Notes: generated by a model not told the origin, from the sequence alone. Counted from the first letter of the stretch, positions 1 to 10,090 are shown. The stretch: DNA of 22,332 nucleotides from Apostichopus parvimensis (GCA_000934455.1 KN885115.1:22613-44944), one strand, 5' to 3'. Numbers and translations: made by a program.

Positions 1-915
1 ACATGAACGGAAAGAAAGACAAACTTGTGAAGAAAGACAACCAACATGAGACCATAACGTAATAGAAAAAAAAAAAAGTTCGTAGATTCTCAACGAAATT
101 CCAAAAGTGACCTGCTGTTGATATGTATGAGTGACAAACTTACCTATCTCCTCCAACCAAAGAACTCTCCTTCACTGTGCTTAGAGTGATCTCAGTTTAC
201 CAGATCACTGTAGATAACATAAATCAAAGCAAGAGTTCATGAGTTGTGAGGAGAGAGGTAAGTGCAGAAGTGAATGCAATTAATGATGGTAATCATTAAA
301 ATAACTTCCTGGTCAGAAACAGTATCCGCTTGACGAAGCCTATCAACAGAGCTTAACTGATGAAACAGCAATTGTTAACCAATGTTAATTATACCCATAG
401 TCATGAAAACCTACAGAATGTCCGGGAACAAACGAAAACGTGTGAAATAGCAGCCACAATATATAACACCAGGGTCATGACATCATTCATTTGTTCAACA
501 GTTAATAACAGTTATTATGAAGCATTCTTTATACATCACAGATGCAGGATGCGGGAATGCAACTTGCAATTAGAAAACTTCACACCCTGTTGTACTTATC
601 AACTGAGAGCAGTAAAATAGAATCGCTACTGTTTGTTACTCTATAAAATTGGCACCAGCAAAAATGACTGAATCTCAGCCTTGCACCAAGAAAACAAAAG
701 TTGTTTCTTTTAAACACCAATTCTTACAATTGCACACTCTTAGTAGAAGAGAACATAATATTTGTATTGAAATCAAGGCTCTGCAATATCGAGTACCATC
801 TCATCTCCTTAGAGTACTGTACATTACTTGCTACCATTGTACTTGCACAAACAATTTCGTTGTCATTGAAAGCTTCTGTTGTTGGAATTTCTTCCGATGT
901 TACCGAGAGAGTTCT
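1..915. other. ENPP 3' flank, no confident gene
   Basis: Presumably holds the ENPP 3' UTR on the minus strand. I find no AATAAA or ATTAAA on the minus strand between 915 and 1, so the transcript may use a variant signal or run past the window edge. A minus-strand exon-like segment (207-144) sits between a good acceptor and a consensus donor but has stops in all three frames. Open frames here show no family signature. Confidence 0.5.
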
Positions 916-1097
916 TCAGATGATAGTGTTTGGAAGCATTTGATCTCCATCCTCGAAAACTTCTTCATCTTCTGTGTCCAGTCCATCGTTAAGAGTGTGA
1001 TACGTCAATTCCTCCTTCCTGTAGCTTCTCTGTTGCAGACACATTCCAGTCAAGAGGACAATAGCCAGCAGGGCGATGACAACGGCAAAGGCGATCC
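916..1097 (-). CDS. ENPP4/ENPP5: ENPP exon 4: transmembrane helix, cytoplasmic tail, stop
   Basis: The acceptor is GTTGTTTTAG|GG, after a C/T-rich tract. The exon encodes residues 439 (split) to 498 and the TGA at 918-916. It starts with a 19-residue hydrophobic run ([19 protein letters not shown]), followed by a basic stop-transfer stretch (QQRSYRKE) and an acidic tail ending MLPNTII. The junction FSV-G-IAF lines up with the FIGVSLG position of vertebrate ENPP5. The frame is open upstream to 1203 but lacks homology there, which supports the acceptor at 1099-1098. YHTL has the form of a YxxPhi endocytic signal (inference). Confidence 0.9.
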
Positions 1098-4000
1098 CTA
1101 AAACAACGTACAGTAGGAGAAAGACAGGATCAATGATACAAAGAGCATACAAATAGAGCCACAGATTGAAGAATGAGTAGAACAGAGGACAGAGTATATA
1201 CATGTTTATGTCCCGACTGTTAATCTCTCCATTTCTTGGTTATCCGTCTCGGAAGTACCTAAATTCAGAACTTACCAGGGGTTTATATGCAAAGGTAATA
1301 GTATAGAAGGTAATGATTAGGTAATTTAAATGAATGAATGAATGAATGGATGAATGAATAGATGAATGAATAAAAGGGTGAATGGATGAATTAAAGTTTG
1401 AATTCATTCATTCATTTAGTCAAGCATTCCATCCATTAATCCAGAACAGATAAAATGACTTTGGATGAAAGGTCAAAAATTGAGTAATATGATGCCTGAA
1501 TATATGAGGCTGTACTTGCTGGGATTGGGGATTGAGGATGAAGGGGGGGGGAGGGGGGAGGAGGGAGTGAGGAAAGGCAGCGTGCCATGGAGATTGACCG
1601 GAGTATTGTAGAGAATAACAACCTACATGTTTCAATGTCCATCATAGAATCTTAAATAAGGGACAAGCAAATTGACATATACTCTATTGCAATTGTTAAG
1701 AATCATAATTCTACACTAACACAATTTACCAAGGTAAGGATAAGTGTGATGTACACCATTGTGTCCCAAATTGAGTCATGACTAATATTAAATATAATTT
1801 CCAAAATATATTCTCTAACACACTACAAAATCCCTCTTGACCATTTTTCTTTTCTTTTTTAATTGGGTACAGTCGCCCCCTAAAGATATCCACGAACAAT
1901 ACAGAAGCTGTTAGTTATTGTACTTACCAACAGAAAAGTATTGACTATGTTGCCTTCCATCAGAGCCATCCCCTTTATTTGATGGAGGGGTACTATGCAC
2001 TGACAAGAGGTAATTCACTGTATCCAGAGTACCATTGTTAGGCCTCGGTTTAATGCCCAACAGATGACACGTTAACGGGTAGACATCCACACTGTTGAAC
2101 GGCTTGCTTACGGCTCCTTTCTTGAATGCTGGACCATGGACTATGAACAATGGGTGCATTGAGAGAAGGGAGTTGTTGTACCCATGCGTGCCTTTCACTG
2201 AAAAAAACGACAAAAAAAGAGGAAAAATGAAAGAATATATTGCACTGTATGTACACAGTCTGTTGTTTAAATCACTAAGCACTCTTTACATGGAAACCAG
2301 ACCATATTGACAACTCTACTCTCTGTGTTTCACTTGCAATATTTAGAAGAGATGAAATAATTGGTTATCATGCTAACATACATACATTCTGGTGAAAGGT
2401 TGAAAAGGTATAAACATGCCTCTCGCATATCCACACTAATTATTGAAGGAGCTTTAACAGGACGTTGAAATAATTTTTCGTAAAATTGTACTTTCAAGAC
2501 AAGTTTCAAAGCATGTGTTATGACAGCATGAGTAGATTGTAAAAGTGAGAGGGCCTGACATAACGATCCTGTCAGTATCTTCCCAGAGGCCGACTAAAAC
2601 AAAAACAAACTGAGAACACACCACTCAAAAGACACAGACGGACAGACGGACAAACAGACAGTCAAACTGGACAAACGAGCAACGAACGGCGCAAAAAGAG
2701 TAGTAGAGGCACGACCAAAAAGAAAGAAAATGAGAGGGTGAAATCTCTGGACTGTTAATTGCTTGATAGTCAATTTCAGTTTGAACAGTGTGAATGGAGG
2801 GTGGAGATGGTCTCCTGCAACATGTTTCAAGTGTAAAGCAACATTGAACTAACCCCCTTTGTAGTGGGTTTTAAAGTCTCGGCTGCCAACAACCATCCAA
2901 CCTTCGTCTGCAACAACTACAATAGGAGGAACTCGAACATTGTTTTTGTAGTGATATTGCTCCGGAATTTCTTCCTTCTTGTACACTTTGACATGCTCAG
3001 CTTTTTGCATTGCCTCGTACAGTGGGTCCAAATGTGCACCTGTTTAGATTTAAAAAGAAAAGGGGGTAACAGACTCAGTAAGATGGGTTACAAATATCAA
3101 TCAATCAATCAATATAGTGCCTAATATCCAAAGTCAAGCAATGCACAACATAGTTAGGAAACAGAATGAAATTCACATGGGTCATTCAACATTGTGAAAT
3201 TATAACTTGCATGTGTATATGTTAATGTGTGGGTGGGTTGGGGAGTGGGGGAAAAGCTGCCATTCAAACTTTTACTGGACTCTTTCATTATTTGATTTTG
3301 CCTACTGTCAGAAAGAGTGCAATTACCGTAAGTGTGACTGAAGATTCATGTTATGTGTACAAGCTGGTACGCTATTCCAACCTGTATGGTGGGATTCAAA
3401 CCTTATTTACTTTCTGTTCAGAGAGATCATTCCCTAGTATACAGGTAACTCTTTTTCATTTTCTCTGCTTAGTCTAACCTTGTACAGTGATTGTATTATT
3501 TAGCTACTGTATATGCACTAAAGAGGAATTTAACCAGAAAGCCTTCAGAAACTTCACCATATAAACTTTTAAGCCAACAAGATTCCAATGGATGTCAATC
3601 ACACTAGAAAAACAGTTGTAAGCCTTGAGGATGGTAGATTTGGAAGGAAAAGGTGGTAGGTGTTATGTGGGGGCGCAGTGCTAAAATTGTTTGTAAAATG
3701 TTACCATCTGTTGTAGGCTAGGAAGATTAAGTGCATAAGTAGAATGGAGACATGTAAGAGAGGAGTGAAGTAAATATCTGTTTTTCATTTTCTCTCCTTA
3801 GTCTAACCTCGTACAATGCTTGTCTTATTTAGCTATGCACGAAACAGGAATTTAACCAGAAAGCGTGATGGCTTTTTTTTATTCCTTGCCATATACATTG
3901 TTCAAAATTCCACTTATCTGACAAATGCAGAGCAAGTGACTTAAATTTGTCCAAGAATTAAGTGAGAACCAGTAAAGATTAGAGATCAGCTCTTTTTTGT

Positions 4001-7000
4001 GGCACTCACTTGTGGACATCAATCAATTAATTCACTGGTAAAGATTTCACAGTATAGTATTTCTATTCCAAAATGTTTCAATGCCAAGAAAGAACAGTCT
4101 TCCTAGATGTGAAATATAGACACAGATGTTCTACCTACATATGAGCAAATGGACATTTTCTTTTAGCAATTTTGAGCTAGCAAATCAGCTCTACCACCAA
4201 CTACCTAGTTAATAAGTATTATTTATGAATGTGAGTTACATGACGTGGTTTATGCACTGTGATATAATTTTACAACATATTGCCAAAGCCAAAGTCATCT
4301 AGTATACATCACAGTGAATAATTCCAATTTTGAGACCAGTAATTAAGTTAACCTGTTGAACCCTTGAGCCAATTTTGAGATAACTTGTTGACCCCTTGCA
4401 GCTCAGAGTGTGAAAACTGATAAGGGTCACTTGCGTTTGTTTATATCACCCAGCACAAGAGTATCAACTCTTTGAAGTAAATTTTATTTCCTGGCTGCAT
4501 GACCAGGTATTGTTGAAGATTACTTGAGATTAATGGTACAGTATATTGATACCCTTAACAAACTTGACTTAAGTTGACCAAACTATGTTCACCAAACCAA
4601 AATCATAATATATATGGAATAAAAAATCAATAAGCTAGGTCTGGACATATTGCACCTACACTACTGTAGAAAAAGTAAGCTACCAAAGCATTATGCAGAC
4701 CCATCAACTCTCCCTGTTTTACCGGGAGACTCCCGGTTTTTACCCGAATCTCCCGGCCTCCCGGTTTCATATTGTATTCTCCTGGTTTTTTTAATGTTTC
4801 ATCACTTGCGACATTTCTGAAAATAGCCAACAATTAGTCCTATGCTTAGTAATTCCCCACAGTAACGCTGAACAGTAAAGGCTCGATTCAGTGTAGTTCG
4901 CAAGAACAAGACAGACAGTCGGTCATGTAAGACTTAAAAGCTTGATGGGACTCTATCTAGCATACTAGCCATGAAGTCACAGTACCCAGAATCCACTGTT
5001 CCCTGTTTCAAATGGAAGCCTACTAAAGAAACCCTGTAGAAAGCGAAGCGAGCTGCTGTAAACTACAACAAGAAACACTGATTGGATGATTCTCTCATTG
5101 TATTGCATAAGTAGACTTTACTTATTTAGGAGTATTTATATCATTTCAGTTGAAAATTACCAACCTCCCTATTTTCCCCTTGTTTTCCCTATTTTTTGGC
5201 CATGAAAAATGTTATTCTCCCTATTTTGGGGTCAAACAGGTTGACAGGTCTGATTATGTGAAGAATATATGATACCAAAATGAGCCCAAAGAGACCACAA
5301 ATGGAAGGTGAGTATTAATAATAACCATGGAATGGCCCTCAAGTAGCTTTGCTGACTGGGTCATTTCATTTTATCTTATTTGACCCCTTGCAACAATGAG
5401 AGATCTTTCTACACAAACTAACATTGAAAAACTGTTATGCTGGTGATATTTTTGGCAATAGTATACTGAGGAACTTAATGCCATCCATACGTCTCCCCAT
5501 CCGAATGTACATCCACCCCCCCCCCTCCACACCCCATCCACCATACTCCCTTCCAATTATAACTTAGTGTCTTTTCACCTAGGATTTCAAGCCACACAGA
5601 TAAGTGCATGTATTTAGTGTTCTTCAACCGTTAAAAGGCTCACCGACTTTCCATTATAATGAAGATAACGAAAACTGACAATTCTGCAGGTAAAACTGAA
5701 AACCTGCCAATCAAGTGCTCCCATGGTTCATAAACTGCATGAAAATAATGCTGGTTGCAAGCTATTGTACATACTTACTAAGAATACAATACCATTCCAC
5801 TTATCCGAGCAAATATTGATATTTAAAGTTCTTTTTGAACAAATTTATACAAAGATGAAGTCTCACTTTACAATGTACCAGTGTACTGCACTACCGTAAC
5901 TATTACAGTATAAAACCTGTTATTAGAAATTAATTAATCCGACATGAAAACTACGGTTCTAATATGTAGGAAGCAATGTTTAATTTATCCCACAAAATGT
6001 TGATAGTTTATTTATTTATTTTTTTTAAATGCAATGATGAATGATGACATGTACAGGTCTTTATACTGCAATAAGTTCTATATGATCAGTAAACCTGTAC
6101 GTATTAAAAGAAAGTTCCAACTAGTAAATTCCAATACTTTAGAGTCATTGATGCAAGTACATAGTACAGTATAACCAGGGGCAGTAAAAGAGCAAAACTG
6201 GACCCCTGGGATGAGTCACTGGAACATCTTTTTACATTTTTCAACTTTCCCTAAATAACATTATTGAAATGATGATATATTATTCTTTGTTCCATATTGT
6301 CATTGGTGTCTTATCTTACACATTCTCCAGAGCTGTAGCACCCTCCTGACCCACCCACAGAGCCTCCCCCCTCCTCCCCTCCCCAACCAGACTACCTAAG
6401 TTTTTTTAATATTGCAAATGTCCCAGCATGCCACACAAGGAACTACAATGTGGGTTTTCCATGACAACAGAATAGAACTACATGTTCCTTACTGCGGCCA
6501 GTGAATCGGGCATACAGTAGTTGATATGTTTATTATGATTTACTCACTTTTGATAGGCCAGATTCCAAGAATTGGGTTGTTTTCTACAGTGAAGTATGGA
6601 TATGCCGTACCATTGAGATAGTCCACGGCATAGATGGTCTTATTAATGCTCACTGGAGTCATTCCATGATCAGCTGTGAGAATGATGTTGACTTTATCCA
6701 GAATATCTTCAGCCTCTAATCTATCAAGCAAATACTCTAACGTCTTATCACAGATGCCCAGCGTTTCATTCATCTCTTTCGAGAATGGCCCGTAGATGTG
6801 TCCGGCTTTATCAGGCTCGCTGAAGTAGAGTGCCACAAAATTGACGCTTCCATTTGCGAGCAAGGCGACAGCTAAGTCGCTTCTATCATTGAAGGGAATG
6901 GATTCAGTGTATTTGATGTACTCATATTCAGGCAACATGCCCTGAAATGATACATCCATGCCAGGGAAGTCAAGGACAGCACTATGACCCCCTTGCCTTT

Positions 7001-7406
7001 GATTGGTTATCCAAACAGGTTCCTGACCGTTTTGGCTCCACCATTTTGGTTCACGATTTCGCAAGCCGAAAGTTTCATTCAAGATCGGATCGTACATGTG
7101 ATTTCCGGTGAGTCCGTGTGATTCCTCATATAAACCTGTCACCAATGTGTAATGATTGGGGAAGGTTTTGGTAATAAAGGCATTTATTGTATAGTTTGCC
7201 TTACTTCCCTGATGAGCTAAATTATTAAATGTAGGGGTAAGACCCCTGTTGAGATAATCCCACCTAAACCCATCAAATGATATTAGGAGAACAAGGCTAG
7301 GTGTCTTGGCATAACAGGCTTTAAATAAAACAACGTCTGAAAGAAAATATAAAATTGCAAATTTCAAGCAAAGATTTTTGAAAGCTTTGGATTTATTGTA
7401 ATCCAT
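916..7406 (-). CDS. ENPP4/ENPP5: ENPP4/5-like ectonucleotide pyrophosphatase/phosphodiesterase (whole gene, 4 exons)
   Basis: Spliced model, minus strand: 7406-6548, 3039-2854, 2197-1928, 1097-916; 1,497 nt, 498 aa, every intron GT-AG and phase 1. The family hydrolyses phosphodiester or pyrophosphate bonds of extracellular nucleotides with two zinc ions. Visible: hydrophobic N-terminus (residues 12-33); metal ligand Asp45 in SFDGFRWDY; nucleophile Thr81 in [13 protein letters not shown]; Asn102 in GNHMYDP; Asp199 and His203 in EPDKAGH; Asp246-His247 in TADHGM; His353 in THGYNN; transmembrane helix about 436-459; cytoplasmic tail with YHTL (471-474) and an acidic stretch 479-490. Several N-glycosylation sequons. 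Length fits ENPP4/ENPP5 (about 450-480 aa), type I membrane members without the somatomedin-B and nuclease-like domains of ENPP1-3. HGPAF, HLLGIKP and PNNGT resemble ENPP4; parts of the tail resemble ENPP5, so I do not choose. The family is known to be ecto-facing; substrate here is unknown. The start codon is the weak point (see exon 1). Confidence 0.9.
1327..1418. repeat. TGAA microsatellite with inverted second arm
   Basis: Imperfect (TGAA)n from 1331 to about 1373, then (ATTC)n at 1402-1416. 1327-1343 and 1402-1418 are perfect 17-bp inverted copies, so one strand could form a long hairpin. It lies in ENPP intron 3. Confidence 0.85.
1541..1567 (+). repeat. G-rich tract in ENPP intron 3
   Basis: Runs of 9, 6 and shorter G blocks separated by single A residues. 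On the transcribed gene's sense strand this is C/T-rich (CCTCCCCCC), so the RNA would be pyrimidine-rich and the template strand G-quadruplex prone. Confidence 0.7.
1928..2197 (-). CDS. ENPP4/ENPP5: ENPP exon 3, carries the last zinc histidine
   Basis: 270 nt, residues 349 (split) to 438. The acceptor TTTTTTTCAG|TG and the donor TTG|GTAAGT are both strong, phase 1 on each side. It encodes [13 protein letters not shown] (His353 is the expected zinc ligand), [23 protein letters not shown] and a PNNGT sequon, then a Ser/Gly/Asp-rich juxtamembrane stalk (about 414-434). The family motif here is usually DHGYDN or NHGYDN; this copy has Thr352 and Asn356 instead. Skipping would keep the frame but remove His353 and so presumably activity. 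Confidence 0.93.
2530..2680 (-). repeat. Decayed copy of the hammerhead-like repeat family
   Basis: On the minus strand, 2590-2553 resembles 22035-21996: GCCTCTG, an AAGAT...AGGATCG block, GTCAGGCC and a downstream ACTTTT tract are shared. The catalytic core has decayed (CTGGGAA for CTGAAGA, GTTAT for GAAAC), but the outer GCCT/AGGC pairing is kept. On the plus strand it continues into an A/C-rich tail with repeated ACAGACGG and ACAGAC units (2630-2660). It lies in ENPP intron 2. The outer borders are approximate. Confidence 0.6.
2854..3039 (-). CDS. ENPP4/ENPP5: ENPP exon 2
   Basis: 186 nt, residues 287 (split) to 348. The acceptor is TAAACAG|GT and the donor GGG|GTTAGT; both borders are phase 1. 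The peptide contains [17 protein letters not shown] and [11 protein letters not shown], which match the ENPP4/5 segment between the second metal cluster and the last zinc histidine (vertebrate VYKKEDVPERWHYK and VADEGW). Because 186 is a multiple of three and the phases match, skipping this exon would keep the frame. Confidence 0.92.
3091..3125 (-). repeat. Short (GATT)n tail, possible LINE/SINE 3' end
   Basis: The plus strand reads (ATCA)n followed by ATATAGTGCC. On the minus strand this is GGCACTATATTGATTGATTG, the form of short-repeat 3' tails common on L2/CR1-like LINEs and their SINEs in invertebrates. Only the tail is recognisable. It lies in ENPP intron 1, just upstream of exon 2. Confidence 0.35.
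3452..3864 (+). repeat. Local direct duplication (3452-3543 and 3781-3864)
   Basis: The two segments, offset by 329 bp, share TTTTTCATTTTCTCT, CTTAGTCTAACCT, TTATTTAGCTA and GGAATTTAACCAGAAAGC, with scattered substitutions and a small indel. The intervening sequence is unrelated as far as I can see. It lies in ENPP intron 1 and codes for nothing recognisable. Confidence 0.75.
4387..4440 (+). repeat. Dispersed repeat, copy 1
   Basis: GTTGACCCCTTGCAGCTCAGAG through GATAAGGGTCACTTG matches the reverse complement of 18874-18936 over roughly 55 bases with a few mismatches. A degenerate extra start of the same unit precedes it (4351-4371). It lies in ENPP intron 1; the partner copy is in PLA2G15 intron 5. 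Confidence 0.65.
4696..5252. mobile_element. hAT-like non-autonomous DNA element, 557 bp
   Basis: The left end CAGACCCATCAAC and the right end (reverse complement CAGACCTGTCAAC) form short terminal inverted repeats with the CAG start typical of hAT elements. The perfect 6-bp repeat ATTATG abuts both ends (4690-4695 and 5253-5258); hAT normally duplicates 8 bp, so either the outer two bases have diverged or the superfamily is different. Subterminal CTCCCGGTTT-like (4717-4790) and CTCCCTATTTT-like (5165-5230) repeats run in the same direction inside each end. No transposase frame is present. Inserted in ENPP intron 1. Confidence 0.7.
5514..5552 (-). repeat. C-rich tract (G-rich on ENPP sense strand)
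   Basis: A run of ten or more C followed by CTCCACACCCCATCCACC. In the ENPP pre-mRNA this reads as G tracts (GGTGGATGGGG, GGAGGGGGGGGGG) and could form a G-quadruplex in intron 1, about 1 kb downstream of the exon 1 donor. Confidence 0.6.
6548..7406 (-). CDS. ENPP4/ENPP5: ENPP exon 1: N-terminus and most of the catalytic domain
   Basis: Encodes residues 1-286 plus one base. It holds five of the metal ligands or catalytic residues (Asp45, Thr81, Asp199, His203, Asp246-His247). The donor is AAAA|GTGAGT at 6547. The chosen ATG (7406) has A at -3 and G at +4, and an in-frame TAA lies 15 bases upstream (7421-7419), so the reading frame cannot extend further in unspliced sequence. The N-terminus has lysines, a hydrophobic run interrupted by Asp24, and a plausible cleavage site after ACYA (residue 33). 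Caution: a pyrimidine-rich acceptor, TTTTCTTTCAG, ends at 7337 inside codon 24, and it would also give a phase-1 intron. If it is used, residues 1-23 are intronic and the true first exon lies upstream. Confidence 0.88.
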
Positions 7407-8520
7407 ACTTTTATGTTTTTAAGCCAGAGTGGGAAAAGAATTTCAGTTATCATCAAATTTTGGCAAGAGTGAGTAAAATATTTTGCTTGGCTATAAGCAT
7501 AAAAGATCTTTCTTAAACTGTCTTTGACTATTTAGTTAGTGTAATGATAAATTCTGTTTAGATTATATTGTATATACATCAGATTAAAATTGTTATAATT
7601 TTTAACAATCGATTAGAAAAATAAATAGAATTGTGTTTTACTGAAATTTCTAAGTGGCAGAAGTCTGTAGTACAGCCTTCAACAACACTGGAGTTATACT
7701 GTATACATGTATAGGGCATATGGGAGGATGCTCTCTCTCTCATCAGAGGTAGAAATTGCCTCTGGAGTTAAAGATTTAAAGAAGTCTCAAACTGTACAAC
7801 ACTATCCATGACTAGCCAAAACAGCAACCTATTTTTAAACTGTTTGAGACATCAGATAAAATGCTATAATGTTCATTGCTATTATTCTTGACCTTTTATC
7901 TTTCACATGCTAATCATTGCGATTCTCGTTTCTAAAACGCAGTTGTGGAGTGAACCTGTAAAAAAGAAGACAAATTAGTTAGAAAGAAATCAGGAATGCA
8001 AGATCTTTTAATCAAATGAGAGACAAAATGCTTTCTAAAAATGTACAGTAAGATTCTGGTTAATCACCAAGAATACATCTTCCAATTTATACTGAGAGCA
8101 AATGTTAATCACAAGCAAATCACATAAGACTGAACATTTAATACATAAACATTTAATGCAAGAGCAAGTAATACATAAATGAATGATAGATAACAAATAA
8201 ATAAACAAAATGTGCCTTTCGGTTGACACTTGCTCTGCTGGTTGGCAGGAAACTATTGAAATACTGTATAGTGAATATTCGTATGTTAAATTTTGAGTAC
8301 AATAAATGTATCGTACAATGGTAATTCTTCTTCTAGCATCTTATGGGCAATATTTAATGAAAGGATTTTCATGTGACAAATAGTGAAACTTTAAAATATT
8401 GACCAGAAAATATTTTCCACACTGCAGGTTAAAAACTCCAGCTCAATACCTGTATCATGTCTCTAACTTAACATATGGTTCATTGAATGTAATCTACTTT
8501 TTATATCATATACTCTGGGA
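7407..8520. other. ENPP 5' flank, no confident gene
   Basis: AT-rich, with no protein-coding signature on either strand. On the minus strand CTTCTTTTTTACAG|GTTCAC ends at 7956 and looks like a strong splice acceptor, so a 5' UTR exon could start at 7955, but I cannot find a convincing matching donor. Short open frames here are low-complexity. Confidence 0.4.
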
Positions 8521-8532
8521 CGTTGCTAAGGC

Positions 8533-8785
8533 CTGATGATTGGGGGGGGGGGGGGGGAGGGGCTGAAAATCCAACTGGATGGGTTTTGGAGCCAGAAAAT
8601 TCCGACTGCTGCCTTGTTCCCCCACCCCCCGTGCTACTCGTCAACGATACAGTCAGTATCAGTCAGACACCCCATCTTTCGCGACTGACTGCACTTTTGT
8701 TCTGAAATTTTATCTATACATTTGTACCCACTGGCGCTCACTTCACAAACTTATTAGCCCCCCCCCCTCCCCAACCAAATAATTT
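8533..8785. repeat. Snap-back segment with G-rich and C-rich ends
   Basis: Starts with a G run of about 16 plus AGGGG (8541-8562) and ends with a C run plus CTCCCC (8758-8774). The reverse complement of the right end (GGGGAGGGGG...GGCTAATAA) resembles the left end (GGGGAGGGGCTGAAAA), so the ends are inverted copies. I cannot fix exact borders or a target duplication. Confidence 0.45.
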
Positions 8786-8989
8786 TTTACCTACTGAAAG
8801 AAAGATAATTTTCAATGTGTTTTCAATGGTTAAACTGATATTATTATTACCATTAATATTGTCAATTTGCAGTTTTGACCAATTTCTTTTTCATTTTTAT
8901 ATCAATTTGAAGATGACAAAGTAGCGATTCTTGTGACAGTATTCATTTACGGGACGGGTGGAGTAGCATTTGAAGCAAATAGTCATGGT

Positions 8990-9001
8990 ATTCACGTGAA
9001 T
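8990..9001. promoter_or_regulatory. Palindromic E-box (ATTCACGTGAAT)
   Basis: A perfect 12-bp palindrome centred on CACGTG, the bHLH-zip recognition core, located between the two divergent genes about 1.6 kb upstream of the ENPP ATG. Function is inference; single E-boxes occur by chance. Confidence 0.3.
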
Positions 9002-9848
9002 GTGCTGGTTGTACTTCCTATTTGTTAGCCCTGAAGGCTGAAGTGAGTTAGGCTAATTCTTATTTGTGTTCTAGCCTAAAGACTTAAAGTTAAAGTGCTA
9101 TCTTGTTTTTGTAACAACCCATTCTACCCTCTCCGCTTACAATCTCCACTCTCATGCATCAACCAAATATGTTCTTTTACTGTCACCCGTCTATTTTCGT
9201 CATGACCTATCACTATCAGCTATGTTGTATGGGATCAGATCTTGCCTAGATGTGTTCAAGGTAATGAACTGGGTCTACTATAGTATAAGTCTAAGTTTCT
9301 AACGTAACGTTTAGGCTGGTACGACAAGCAAGATATTGTTAAATATTATAAAAAATATTGTTATCCTAAGTTAAAATCTAATGAAGGTCAATATCGTCGG
9401 TTACAACTTTGTGTTATGGAGGTCTCTCTGTTAATCACTTGCTGATGGAAATAAGACTAGCATTAAAACAGGCAAAATCATAAAATTCATACCTTGTGTT
9501 TTATCGACACCAGCGTACACGTACTGACACACAAATGCACTCGGGCCAGGCTTCGTATGTACGCAGGAAAATGTTTGTCCTCGCGTGTATACTGAACTTG
9601 TCTAGTCTGATTAAGATTCCGGGGGTACGGTAAAATATTAATATATATATTATGGGCGGCCGTTTGGAAAAAAGTACAACGATGAAACAAATAAACACGA
9701 AAGGAAAATGAAAAAGTAGAAATACGCAAAATGAAACAAACATATGTAATAACAATGTAAAGATTGTGAAGGCACACTTAAAACGTGAACTAAAAATAAT
9801 GAAGGGAATCAATTGCAACAAATTAAATAGAAGGAATCTGAAACTTAA

Positions 9849-10090
9849 AGGTATGCTGTATTGGCCCCAAATATGCTAGATATTCAAATATGGTCACTTT
9901 AGGTCGAAATTCTAAAACTGTTTTTACTACAACCTTCGAGGAAATTTTCCTATCTGGGACATTCAGTCATCTTGCGTGTTTCTTAAAAATGTCTGAGAAC
10001 AATTTGGAGAGTACAGACCTCCAGGAAAGTACTTTTTGAAATCTTCTAGTACTTATAGCGTGCTATAATTTGGGCCTATACTGACTACCT
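9849..10090. mobile_element. 242-bp TTAA-flanked MITE
   Basis: TTAA sits directly outside both ends (9845-9848 and 10091-10094). The left end AGGTATGCTGTATTGGCCCC and the right end (reverse complement AGGTAGTCAGTATAGGCCC) are imperfect inverted repeats of about 20 bp. A TTAA duplication with AGG-starting ends points to a piggyBac or Kolobok relative. No coding frame, so it would have been mobilised in trans. It lies in the intergenic region. Confidence 0.72.

Noticed and set aside
649..1101. 150-aa plus-strand open frame
   Set aside because: It lies antisense over ENPP exon 4 and has no domain; it is a shadow of the real exon.
1420..1645. Pro-rich minus-strand frames
   Set aside because: They are translations of the G-rich tract and flanks in intron 3, with low complexity and no family signature.
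4627..4833. 68-aa minus-strand frame
   Set aside because: It covers the left end of the hAT-like element and its CCCGG repeats; no transposase motif is visible.
9487..9821. Two overlapping minus-strand frames and a donor-like AAG|GTATGA at 9492, considered as a first ENPP exon
   Set aside because: The peptides are hydrophobic low-complexity without a suitable Met plus signal sequence; a noncoding 5' exon remains possible but is unsupported.
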